A stretch of 15,430 bases of DNA, taken from the NCBI GenBank assembly GCA_000438255.1, contig FR901958.1:1-15430 (forward strand), written 5' to 3'. Below, piece after piece: positions 6,353 through 13,041 of the stretch; position 1 is the stretch's first letter; each line of letters begins with the position of its first letter. The DNA comes from Clostridium sp. CAG:389. GTDB taxonomy: Bacteria > Bacillota > Clostridia > TANB77 > CAG-508. The position numbers and the translations under genes were made by a program. The notes beneath the pieces are model-generated. The model was not told the origin of the DNA. It was given only the letters and a program-made list of their open reading frames with translations, and searched no databases.

Positions 6353-7078
6353 TTATAACTTACTTAAAATAGTAGAAATAACTATTTTAGGAGTGGGCTT
6401 TCTTTTATTGTCATTAAAATGAAAATAGTTTTTTAATATAGACATATCAGATTCTGCATACATAAAATTAGTTGCTTTTATTATATTCGACTTTACATTT
6501 TGAAATGACTTGCCATGAGAGAAAGCAATCTGCTTGTATAAATAATTTTCTAAATTTTGAGAATATTCAGAACAATTTTTTTCATAAATTTCTAAAATAC
6601 ATTCTTTAATGTATTGAGTCCCTAAGTGAGAAGGATTATATCCAATATAAATGAGTTCAGAAGATATCTTTCTAGACAATTCTTCTTTTGAATTGGAAAA
6701 CTTCAATTGTTTCTCGTAATTTAGAAGCTTATTATATACAGTAATCATATCATCAGATTTATTTACAAAATCAGTTACAAGTGGGTGATTAACAATTTTT
6801 TTAATTAAATTATTTTCACCAGAAATAACTAATATATTGGGATAATGAGATAGATTCATATCATAAAGTTTGTCCAAAGTTTTTATACCATTTAATTCTG
6901 GCATTTTTAGATCTAAGAGCATTAAATCAATATTAGGATTTTCTTGAATGGCTCTTAATACTTCCAAACCAGTAGAAGCTATATTTACGATTTTTATATT
7001 AGAATTTTTGCTTATAACAAAATTAACAAGATTTTTAACGTAATAAATATTGTCATCAGCAATTAGTACATTTAACAT
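6353..7078 (-). CDS. Spo0A-family response regulator, divergent
   Basis: This 241-aa protein has a receiver domain (about 1-120) and a Spo0A C-terminal DNA-binding domain (about 135-241). The receiver keeps the acidic pair D8/D9 (IADDN), phosphoacceptor D56 (LLDLKMP), the Ser at 86 in place of Thr (VISGE) and K107 (FVNKSDD), so phosphorylation looks possible. The C-terminal part aligns without gaps to B. subtilis Spo0A from YKQIAFSHGK through the recognition helix to KPTPKIVISTIL. However, the helix reads QNVKSNIIKAT where B. subtilis Spo0A has SRVERAIRHAI, so the Arg/Glu residues that contact 0A-box DNA are replaced. It may be a paralogue with altered DNA specificity rather than the master sporulation regulator. 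The ATG is preceded by AAGGGTGGTG. A 0A-box match lies 44 bases upstream. Confidence 0.85.
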   Translation of the reverse strand: MLNVLIADDNIYYVKNLVNFVISKNSNIKIVNIASTGLEVLRAIQENPNIDLMLLDLKMPELNGIKTLDKLYDMNLSHYPNILVISGENNLIKKIVNHPLVTDFVNKSDDMITVYNKLLNYEKQLKFSNSKEELSRKISSELIYIGYNPSHLGTQYIKECILEIYEKNCSEYSQNLENYLYKQIAFSHGKSFQNVKSNIIKATNFMYAESDMSILKNYFHFNDNKRKPTPKIVISTILSKL

Positions 7079-7121
7079 ATTACACCACCCTTTTCTTGTA
7101 TTTTACCATAAATTAACAGAA

Positions 7122-7130
7122 TTTGACAAA
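7122..7130 (-). promoter_or_regulatory. 0A-box-like site upstream of the Spo0A-family gene
   Basis: On the minus strand this reads TTTGTCAAA, which fits the published 0A-box form TTTGTCRAA. It lies 44 bases upstream of the Spo0A-family start codon, so autoregulation is possible. The same bases on the plus strand contain TTGACA (7123-7128), with TATAAA at 7145-7150 after 16 bases, so it could equally be part of a plus-strand promoter. Nine-base matches are weak evidence in AT-rich DNA. Confidence 0.35.
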
Positions 7131-7218
7131 CTTTCATGAAAATTTATAAAATTTTATAAAAATATAATTTAATTTTTAACAAATATAGTACTAAATTTTT
7201 GATTTTCAATAAAAAATA

Positions 7219-7247
7219 TTGTAAAAAATATTTTAATAAGATATAAT
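7219..7247 (+). promoter_or_regulatory. Candidate promoter for jag (and mnmE)
   Basis: TTGTAA at 7219-7224 and a perfect TATAAT at 7242-7247 are separated by 17 bases. The predicted transcript would have a leader of about 200 bases containing the 56-bp repeats. Since jag has been separated from the rpmH-yidC operon and a terminator lies between, a promoter is needed in this gap. An inverted TGTCCT / AGGACA pair at 7253-7258 and 7278-7283 lies just downstream at the expected transcript start. Confidence 0.55.
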
Positions 7248-7296
7248 AAGGATGTCCTTATAGGAACATATCTTTTTAGGACAGCATATAAAAAAA

Positions 7297-7430
7297 TCGG
7301 ATAACAATTAACAAATAACCCGTGACTTGGCAGACAAAATTTTGAAGAAATTTCGGATGACGATGAACGAATACTCCAAGATTTGGCAGACAAAATTTTG
7401 AAAAAATTTTGGATGACGATGAGCGAACGT
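7297..7430. repeat. 56-bp period tandem repeat before jag
   Basis: Two full units and part of a third can be seen, starting at 7297, 7353 and 7409. The best-conserved comparison is 7324-7370 against 7380-7426, 47 bases with four differences, centred on TTGGCAGACAAAATTTTGAA. The first unit is more degenerate in its first half. The base composition (GACGATGAGCGAACG and similar) is clearly richer in GC than the surrounding DNA. A 56-base period is not a multiple of three, so the array is not a coding repeat in one frame. It lies in the presumed 5' leader of jag and runs up to the jag ribosome binding site. The gap 7079-7452 holds no other gene I can support. Confidence 0.85.
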
Positions 7431-7452
7431 AGTGAGCGAAAGGAATGTTAAT

Positions 7453-8148
7453 ATGAATAAAACTATTATAGCAGAAGGAAAAACTACGAATGAAGCCATT
7501 GAAAAAGGCTTAAAGGAGTTAAATGTTTCTAAAAATATGGTTGATATAAAAATATTAGAAAATGAAGAAAAAAGAAGCTTTTTTAGTATTTTATCACCTA
7601 GAATAGTAAAAGTACAGTTAACTGTAAAAGAAGAAAAAAATAACAACAATGCAAAAAAGGACAAAAAAGAGTTTGAATTATCACAACAAGAACAAGAAAT
7701 AGCAGAAAAAAACGTAGAAAAATTTTTAAAAGAATTTTTTGAAAAAGCTCAAAAAGATGCTAAATATAGCATAGAAAAGTCAGCAATAGGTTTAAAAGTA
7801 AACATAAATAATGAAAATTTAGGTTTCTTAATTGGTTATAGAGGTGAAACTTTATATGCTTTCCAAAATATTTTATCTTCAATAGCTAGTAAAGGTGTTG
7901 AAAATAAGGTAAGAATAATCCTTGATATTGAAGGATATAAAGCAAAAAGAGAAAAAGCATTAGAAGATTTAGCTGAAAAATTAGAAAAAACAGTTATAAA
8001 AACAAAAAAGTCTGTTACATTAGAGCCTATGCAAGCATATGAAAGAAAGATAATTCATACAAAATTACAAGACAGTACAAAGGTTGAAACAAGAAGTATA
8101 GGAGAAGAACCTAGAAGAAGAGTTGTTATTTCTTTAAAAAGAAAATAA
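7453..8148 (+). CDS. jag: RNA-binding protein Jag/KhpB (SpoIIIJ-associated)
   Basis: This 231-aa protein has the three domains of Jag/KhpB. A Jag-N domain covers about residues 1-55 (IIAEGKTTNEAIEKGLKEL, then KRSFFSILSPRIVKVQL). A charged linker follows to about 80. A KH domain at about 95-165 has the GxxG loop in IGYRGETLYAFQ. The C-terminal R3H domain has ERKIIHTKLQ and ends EEPRRRVVISLKRK. Jag binds RNA and is linked to cell elongation and envelope regulation in Gram-positive bacteria. I chose the ATG at 7453, which has AAAGGAA ahead and begins the domain directly; a GTG at 7432 would add seven residues encoded by repeat sequence. Unusually, yidC is not adjacent. Confidence 0.94.
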   Translation: MNKTIIAEGKTTNEAIEKGLKELNVSKNMVDIKILENEEKRSFFSILSPRIVKVQLTVKEEKNNNNAKKDKKEFELSQQEQEIAEKNVEKFLKEFFEKAQKDAKYSIEKSAIGLKVNINNENLGFLIGYRGETLYAFQNILSSIASKGVENKVRIILDIEGYKAKREKALEDLAEKLEKTVIKTKKSVTLEPMQAYERKIIHTKLQDSTKVETRSIGEEPRRRVVISLKRK

Positions 8149-8166
8149 TTTAATATATAAAATCGG

Positions 8167-8220
8167 AGGTCAAAGGTCGGATTTTACTTGTAAAAAGTAA
8201 TTCTATCTTTGGCCTTTTTT
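8167..8220 (+). terminator. Terminator-like hairpin between jag and mnmE (possible attenuator)
   Basis: AGGTCAAAG (8167-8175) pairs with CTTTGGCCT (8207-8215, one G-T pair), and the arm runs into TTTTTT up to 8220. A smaller hairpin TTACTT / AAGTAA lies inside. The form is that of an intrinsic terminator. Only 24 bases remain before the mnmE start, and they contain its AAGGAGG site, so mnmE has no room for its own promoter behind the hairpin. Either read-through is substantial or the hairpin is a regulated attenuator. A direct repeat, GGTCAAAGGTCGG, is also present in the 5' arm. Confidence 0.6.
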
Positions 8221-8244
8221 GGTAGTTAAAAAGGAGGAAAAACA

Positions 8245-9616
8245 ATGGATGTAATTGCTTCAATATCTACGGCTCCACGGAATTGGTGGAATTGGGATTG
8301 TTCGAATGAGTGGAGAAAAATGTTTTGAAGTTTTAGATAAAATCTTTAAGCCTAAAAAGCAAGAAAGCGTAGAAAATATTAAAGGTTATACAATTAAATA
8401 TGGGCATATTGTTCAAAATAATGAGATAATTGATGAAGTATTAGTATCTTATTTTAAAGCCCCAAAAAGTTATACAACAGAAAATATGTGTGAAATAAAT
8501 ACTCATGGTGGAAATATAATAATTAGAAAAATATTAGATTTATGCTTAAAAAATGGTGCAAATTTGGCTGAACCAGGGGAATTTACAAAGAGAGCCTTTT
8601 TAAATGGAAGAATTGATTTATTACAAGCAGAGTCTGTTATTGATGTTATAAATGCAAAATCTGAAAAAGAGGCAAAGACTGGTATAAAGCAACTTGAAGG
8701 GGTTTTATCAAAAAAAATAAAAGAGATAAAACAAGAAATATTAGATGTAATGGTTAATGTAGATGTAAGTATTGATTATCCAGAATATGATGTGGAAGAT
8801 GTAACAAATGCTGAAATTTCAAGCATGTTGGATAGTGTTCAAGTAAAATTAGAAAATTTAGAAAAAAGTTTTGATAATGGAAAATTAATAAAAGAAGGTA
8901 TAAAAACAGCTATAATAGGTAAGCCAAATGCTGGAAAATCCTCATTACTTAATGCTATCTTAAAAGAAGATAGAGCAATTGTTACGGAATATGAAGGTAC
9001 AACAAGGGATACAATTGAGGAATTTGTTAATATAGAAGGCGTTCCTTTAAAGCTTATAGATACAGCTGGTATTAGGGATACAAAAGATGAAGTTGAAAAA
9101 ATAGGAATAAAAAAATCAAAAGAAATAGCTAATGATGCTGATTTGGTCATTGCAATTTTTGATAGTTCAAGAGATTTAACAAAAGAAGATATTGAAATAT
9201 TGGATATTACTAAAAACAAAAAATCAATTATATTATTAAATAAATCAGATTTAAATAGTGTTTTAACTGAAAATGATAGTAGATTTAAAGAAATTACGGA
9301 AAATGTTATAAAGATATCTGCATTAAATGGAGAAGGATTAGAAAAATTATACTCATTAATTTCAAAAATGTTTAGTCTAGAAGAAATAAATGTAGATAAT
9401 GATGTAATTATTACTAATTTGAGACATAAAAATTTAATTTCAAGAGCAATTGAAAATGTAAAAAAAGCAAAAGACACTGTTGAACAAAATATGCCAATAG
9501 ATATAATTGCAATTTTTGTAAAAGATATTTTAGAGGATTTAGGAAATATAACTGGAGAAATTGTAACAGATGATATTATAAATGAAATTTTTGCCAAATT
9601 CTGTTTAGGAAAATAA
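8245..9616 (+). CDS. mnmE: tRNA uridine-5-carboxymethylaminomethyl modification GTPase MnmE, frameshifted near the start
   Basis: MnmE works with MnmG to install the cmnm group at U34 of certain tRNAs. From the ATG at 8245 (AAGGAGG 7 bases ahead) the frame reads MDVIASISTAP and then shifts. One extra base at about 8277-8278 (ccacgga) moves the family's GIGGIGIVRMSG into the next frame. As written, the ATG frame stops at 8326-8328 after 27 codons. Removing one base restores a 456-aa protein of normal length. With that correction the G-domain motifs are GKPNAGKS (225-232), TTRD (252-255), DTAG (272-275) and NKSD (332-335), and the catalytic C-terminus is FCLGK (452-456). All later parts look intact and unmutated, so sequencing error or a very recent mutation is likelier than an old pseudogene. 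TTG 8255 or ATG 8306 could start an N-terminally altered protein but lack ribosome binding sites. Confidence 0.93.
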
Positions 9617-9936
9617 TTATATAAGATTGCGATGAAAATCCCAAATAAGAGGTTTTTATAATATAAGTAGTATAATTTTATAAATATATGGTAAAAAACG
9701 AAATAAACCTAAAATAAAACGAAACATTTTAAGGGTGAAACTGAAAAGAAAATATATAAATAAATATCGAATATATGTGTTAAAAAATGTGCTGAAAATA
9801 TACGAATATCAACAAAATAAAAAAAATTATAGCGAACAAACAGTATGGTGAACATAAAATTTAAAAGAAAAATATATACTTTTATACTAAGTTGTAAATA
9901 TCTACTAAAAGATGGAAACAATTGGAAATAAGTGTA

Positions 9937-9955
9937 TTCGACAAATTTCGACAAA
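9937..9955 (-). promoter_or_regulatory. Two tandem perfect 0A (Spo0A-binding) boxes
   Basis: TTCGACAAA occurs at 9937-9945 and again at 9947-9955; on the minus strand both read TTTGTCGAA, the full 0A-box consensus. They are in the same orientation with a 10-base period, the arrangement expected for a Spo0A dimer sitting head to tail on one face of DNA. They lie 84-102 bases before the mnmG start. The rest of the 9617-10038 gap shows no gene, only a short AAAACGAAA repeat (near 9696 and 9717) and a GC-richer patch at 10003-10022 before the mnmG ribosome binding site. Confidence 0.65.
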
Positions 9956-9966
9956 GTGTATTTAAT
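9938..9966 (+). promoter_or_regulatory. Candidate promoter of mnmG-rsmG overlapping the 0A boxes
   Basis: TCGACA (9938-9943) and TTTAAT (9961-9966) are each one base from the sigma-A hexamers and are separated by 17 bases. The -35 element would lie inside the first 0A box and the second box would lie in the spacer. Spo0A binding could therefore repress or activate this promoter. The match is modest and AT-rich DNA gives false positives. Confidence 0.4.
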
Positions 9967-10038
9967 ACTAATAAGTAAATATTTGTATTAAAATAAAAAA
10001 AACACGGTTTCCAGTTTCGCAAGAAAAGGAGGAAAAAC

Positions 10039-11919
10039 ATGAGTTACTATGCAGGAGATTATGATATAGCAGTAATTGGAGCAGGACATGCTGGCTGTGA
10101 AGCAGGACTTGCAGCTGCAAGATTAGGAATGAAAACATTAGTGTTTTCAATTAGTTTGGAGGCAGTGGCAAATATGCCATGTAATCCACATATAGGAGGA
10201 AGTTCAAAAGGACATTTGGTAAGAGAAATAGATGCACTTGGTGGTGAAATGGGGAAAAACATAGATAAAACTATGATTCAAATAAAAATGCTTAATACTT
10301 CTAAGGGACCAGCGGTTCATTCTTTAAGAGCACAAGCGGATAGAAAAAAATATCATGCTGAGATGAAACACACATTAGAGAAACAAGAGAATTTGTTCTT
10401 AAAACAGGGAGAAATTGTGGATATCAAGGTTGAAAATGGCAAAGTGGTGGGGATAGAGACTGCTGTCGGAGCTATTTATGGAGTTAAAGCAGTTATAGTT
10501 GCCACAGGAACATATTTAAAAGGAAAAATATTTATGGGAGAATTCTCACAAGAAAGTGGACCTGATGGTGTAGCTGCTGCAAATAAATTGTCAGATTCTT
10601 TAAAAAGAATAGGTGTTAATCTAGTAAGATTTAAAACAGGAACACCAGCTAGAATAAATAAGAGAAGTATAGACTTTTCTAAGATGGAAATACAAAAAGG
10701 AGATGAGAATATAGTTCCATTTTCTTTTGAGGACGAAATTAAAGATTTGAAGCAAGTTGATTGTTATTTAACATATACAAATGAACAAACACATCAAATA
10801 ATAAGAGATAATTTACATAGATCCCCTTTATATGCAGGAAAAATAGAAGGTACAGGACCAAGATATTGTCCATCAATAGAAGATAAAGTAGTTAGATTTA
10901 GTGATAAACCTAGACATCAAGCATTTGTTGAGCCAGTTGGCTTAGATACTGATGAAATGTATATTCAAGGATTAAGTTCTTCTTTACCAGAAGATGTGCA
11001 AATTGCTTTATATCACACAATACCAGGCTTGGAAAAAGCAGAATTCACGAGATCTGCATATGCTATTGAATATGATTGTATAGACCCATCAAATTTAAAA
11101 CTTTCATTAGAATATAAAGGACTTGATGGATTATTTATGGCAGGTCAAACTAACGGAACGTCTGGATATGAAGAAGCTGCATGTCAAGGATTAATTGCAG
11201 GAATAAATGCCGCTCAAAAAATAAAAGGCAAAGAACCTGTTATATTAGATAGAACACAAGGATATATAGGTGTTTTAATAGATGATATTGTTACAAAAGG
11301 AACAAATGAACCATATAGAATGATGACTTCTAGGGCTGAATACAGACTACTTTTAAGGCAAGATAATGCAGATTTAAGGTTGACTGAAATTGGACATGAT
11401 GTAGGGCTTATTTCTGATGAAAGATATCAAAAATTTTTAACTAAAAAAGAAAATATTGAAAAAGAAATACAAAGATTGAAAAATACAATTGTTAAACCTA
11501 CACAAGACGTAAATGAATTGTTGATAAATTGTGGAACATCACCACTTACAACAGGTACAAAGATGTCTGAACTTTTAAAAAGAACAGAATTAGATTATGA
11601 TAAATTGGCTTCAATTGATTCAGAAAGACCAGAACTTACATTACAAGAGAAGGAAGAGGTAGAAATTCAAGTTAAATATGAAGGATATATAAAAATGCAA
11701 GAAGAACAAGTTGAAAAGTTTAAGAAAATGGAAACTAAATTGTTACCTGAGGATATTGATTATAGTTCAATAAATGGCTTGTGCTTAGAAGCTAGACAAA
11801 AACTTGATAAGTTTAGACCTCGTTCTATTGGACAAGCTTCTAGAATCTCAGGTGTTTCACCTGCTGATATTTCTGTACTTTTAATTTATTTACAAGTCAA
11901 TAAAAATTCTAATAAATAA
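10039..11919 (+). CDS. mnmG: tRNA uridine-5-carboxymethylaminomethyl modification enzyme MnmG (GidA)
   Basis: This 626-aa FAD-dependent partner of MnmE modifies the wobble uridine of tRNAs reading NNA/NNG codons. The FAD-binding GAGHAG is at 14-19 in YDIAVIGAGHAGCEAG. The family motif CNPHIGGSSKGHL lies at 48-60, and the second family motif GQTNGTSGYEEAACQG is near residue 370. The C-terminal helical domain that contacts MnmE ends with RPRSIGQASRISGVSPADISVLLIYL. The length is the family norm and there is no internal damage. AAGGAGG precedes the ATG. It is 422 bases downstream of mnmE, an unusually wide gap that carries 0A boxes. rsmG follows after 66 bases, which include an A/T palindrome at 11925-11944. 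Confidence 0.97.
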   Translation: MSYYAGDYDIAVIGAGHAGCEAGLAAARLGMKTLVFSISLEAVANMPCNPHIGGSSKGHLVREIDALGGEMGKNIDKTMIQIKMLNTSKGPAVHSLRAQADRKKYHAEMKHTLEKQENLFLKQGEIVDIKVENGKVVGIETAVGAIYGVKAVIVATGTYLKGKIFMGEFSQESGPDGVAAANKLSDSLKRIGVNLVRFKTGTPARINKRSIDFSKMEIQKGDENIVPFSFEDEIKDLKQVDCYLTYTNEQTHQIIRDNLHRSPLYAGKIEGTGPRYCPSIEDKVVRFSDKPRHQAFVEPVGLDTDEMYIQGLSSSLPEDVQIALYHTIPGLEKAEFTRSAYAIEYDCIDPSNLKLSLEYKGLDGLFMAGQTNGTSGYEEAACQGLIAGINAAQKIKGKEPVILDRTQGYIGVLIDDIVTKGTNEPYRMMTSRAEYRLLLRQDNADLRLTEIGHDVGLISDERYQKFLTKKENIEKEIQRLKNTIVKPTQDVNELLINCGTSPLTTGTKMSELLKRTELDYDKLASIDSERPELTLQEKEEVEIQVKYEGYIKMQEEQVEKFKKMETKLLPEDIDYSSINGLCLEARQKLDKFRPRSIGQASRISGVSPADISVLLIYLQVNKNSNK

Positions 11920-11985
11920 TATTAATTATATTTAAAAATATAATAATAGTTATATTTAATAAATAGCTAATTTTAAGGAGAAAAT

Positions 11986-12708
11986 ATGAATATAGAAGAA
12001 TTTAAAAAAATAATGATATTTTATGGTGAAAAGATTGATATAAAGTTTACCGAAGAACAATTAAATCAATTTTACAAATATATGAATTTATTGTTAGAAT
12101 GGAATGAAAAGATAAATTTGACAGCTATTACAGATCCTAATGAGGTTATATTAAAACATTTTATAGATTCTTTAACTATAAATAAATATATAAAAGAAAA
12201 TAGTACACTTGCAGATGTTGGAACAGGGGCTGGTTTTCCAGGAATTCCTTTAAAGATATTACGACCAGATTTAAAAATAACTTTGGTAGATTCTTTAAAT
12301 AAGAGAATTAATTTTTTAAATGAAGTTATAAATAAATTAAATTTAGTAAATATAGAAACAGTTCATAGTAGGATTGAAGATTTTGGAAAAGATAAAAAAT
12401 ATAGAGAAAGTTTTGATTTTGTTACAGCAAGAGCTGTTGCAAATCTTGCTGTACTTTCAGAATACTTATTACCAATTGCAAAGGTTGGTGGTCAATGTGT
12501 ATGTATGAAAGGAAGTAGTGTAGAAGAAGAATTATCTAATGGAAAAAATGCAATTAAAGTTCTTGGAGGAAAAATTAAAAATATTGATGAATTTGTTTTG
12601 CCAGATTCTGATATGTCAAGAAATGTTATTATTATAGATAAAATAAAGAATACACCAAATAAATATCCTAGAAAAGCTGGTATACCAGTTAAAGAACCTT
12701 TAAAATAA
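11986..12708 (+). CDS. rsmG: 16S rRNA (guanine-N7) methyltransferase RsmG (GidB)
   Basis: This 240-aa SAM-dependent methyltransferase makes m7G in the 530 loop of 16S rRNA (G527 in E. coli numbering). The family signature is complete: LLEWNEKINLTAITDP at about 37-52, HFIDSL near 59-63, and SAM-binding ADVGTGAGFPGIPLKI at 76-91. Further on are the acidic strand ITLVDSLNKRINFL, then VTARAVANLAVLSEYLLP and the MKG turn. It ends KYPRKAGIPVKEPL. TAAGGAG lies just before the ATG. It is the last gene of the mnmG-rsmG unit, with an intrinsic terminator 6 bases beyond the stop. Confidence 0.97.
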   Translation: MNIEEFKKIMIFYGEKIDIKFTEEQLNQFYKYMNLLLEWNEKINLTAITDPNEVILKHFIDSLTINKYIKENSTLADVGTGAGFPGIPLKILRPDLKITLVDSLNKRINFLNEVINKLNLVNIETVHSRIEDFGKDKKYRESFDFVTARAVANLAVLSEYLLPIAKVGGQCVCMKGSSVEEELSNGKNAIKVLGGKIKNIDEFVLPDSDMSRNVIIIDKIKNTPNKYPRKAGIPVKEPLK

Positions 12709-12714
12709 ATTGTT

Positions 12715-12749
12715 AAGAATCATTATATTTTATATAGTGGTTCTTTTTT
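12715..12749 (+). terminator. Intrinsic terminator after rsmG
   Basis: Arms 12715-12727 and 12733-12745 pair over 13 bp (two G-T pairs) around a 5-base loop. The hairpin runs into TTTT, with a further T8 run at 12753-12760. It separates mnmG-rsmG from the parA transcription unit. Confidence 0.85.
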
Positions 12750-12783
12750 GTATTTTTTTTGATTAAGGGTTTTAGTAAATTGC

Positions 12784-12903
12784 TAAAAACAAATTGATTA
12801 AATGTTAATATATAAATATTTTAGTCAAAAATATATCTGGGGTCTATCATTGGGTCTTTGACTTTAAATATTTATATATTAACATTTAATCAATTTGCTT
12901 TTA
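12784..12903. repeat. Long near-perfect inverted repeat upstream of parA
   Basis: Positions 12790-12821 and 12866-12897 are perfectly complementary over 32 bp. The pairing extends outward with one mismatch to 12784/12903. It also extends inward, past a 1x2 internal loop, through AGTCAAA (12823-12829) and TTTGACT (12857-12863). The total is about 44 paired bases closing a 27-base loop. The loop is markedly richer in GC than the arms and carries two copies of GGGTCT. No ORF lies inside and no U-run follows. It could be a small non-autonomous mobile element (MITE-like), a structured RNA, or a DNA cruciform site for a protein. It fills much of the 333-base gap 12709-13041; the rest holds the rsmG terminator and the parA promoter. 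Confidence 0.9.
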
Positions 12904-12951
12904 ATATTTATTAAACAATAACAAAAAAATAAAAAAAACATCACAAAAACA

Positions 12952-12980
12952 TTGACTTTTTATCAATATTTGTATATTAT
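12952..12980 (+). promoter_or_regulatory. Promoter of parA-parB
   Basis: TTGACT at 12952-12957 and TATTAT at 12975-12980 are separated by 17 bases, each one base from the sigma-A consensus. It lies between the long inverted repeat and the parA start, with a terminator upstream, so it is the likely source of the parA-parB-DUF4446 transcript. Confidence 0.65.
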
Positions 12981-13041
12981 AAATATAGCAATCAAAGAAA
13001 TTAACAAGTAAATGTTTACTAAAAGAATGGAGGCAAAAAAC

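Noticed and set aside
7297..7430. A CRISPR array
   Set aside because: The 56-bp units repeat along their whole length with no unique spacers, there are fewer than three copies, and no cas genes are present.
8161..8220. A known riboswitch class before mnmE
   Set aside because: I saw only a hairpin with a T-run and no conserved aptamer core that I recognise.
8255..8260. TTG start for mnmE in the long frame
   Set aside because: It has no ribosome binding site and would give a non-family N-terminus. The ATG at 8245 gives the family N-terminus and has AAGGAGG, so a frameshift explains the data better.
8839..9597. A long antisense ORF inside mnmE (252 codons)
   Set aside because: It is the mirror of the mnmE codon pattern, rich in Ile, Ser and Phe, with no ribosome binding site. 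It is typical of shadow frames in AT-rich genes.
12709..13041. A parS site for ParB
   Set aside because: I looked in this gap and elsewhere for the palindrome TGTTTCACGTGAAACA or close variants and saw none. The long inverted repeat here has an unrelated sequence.
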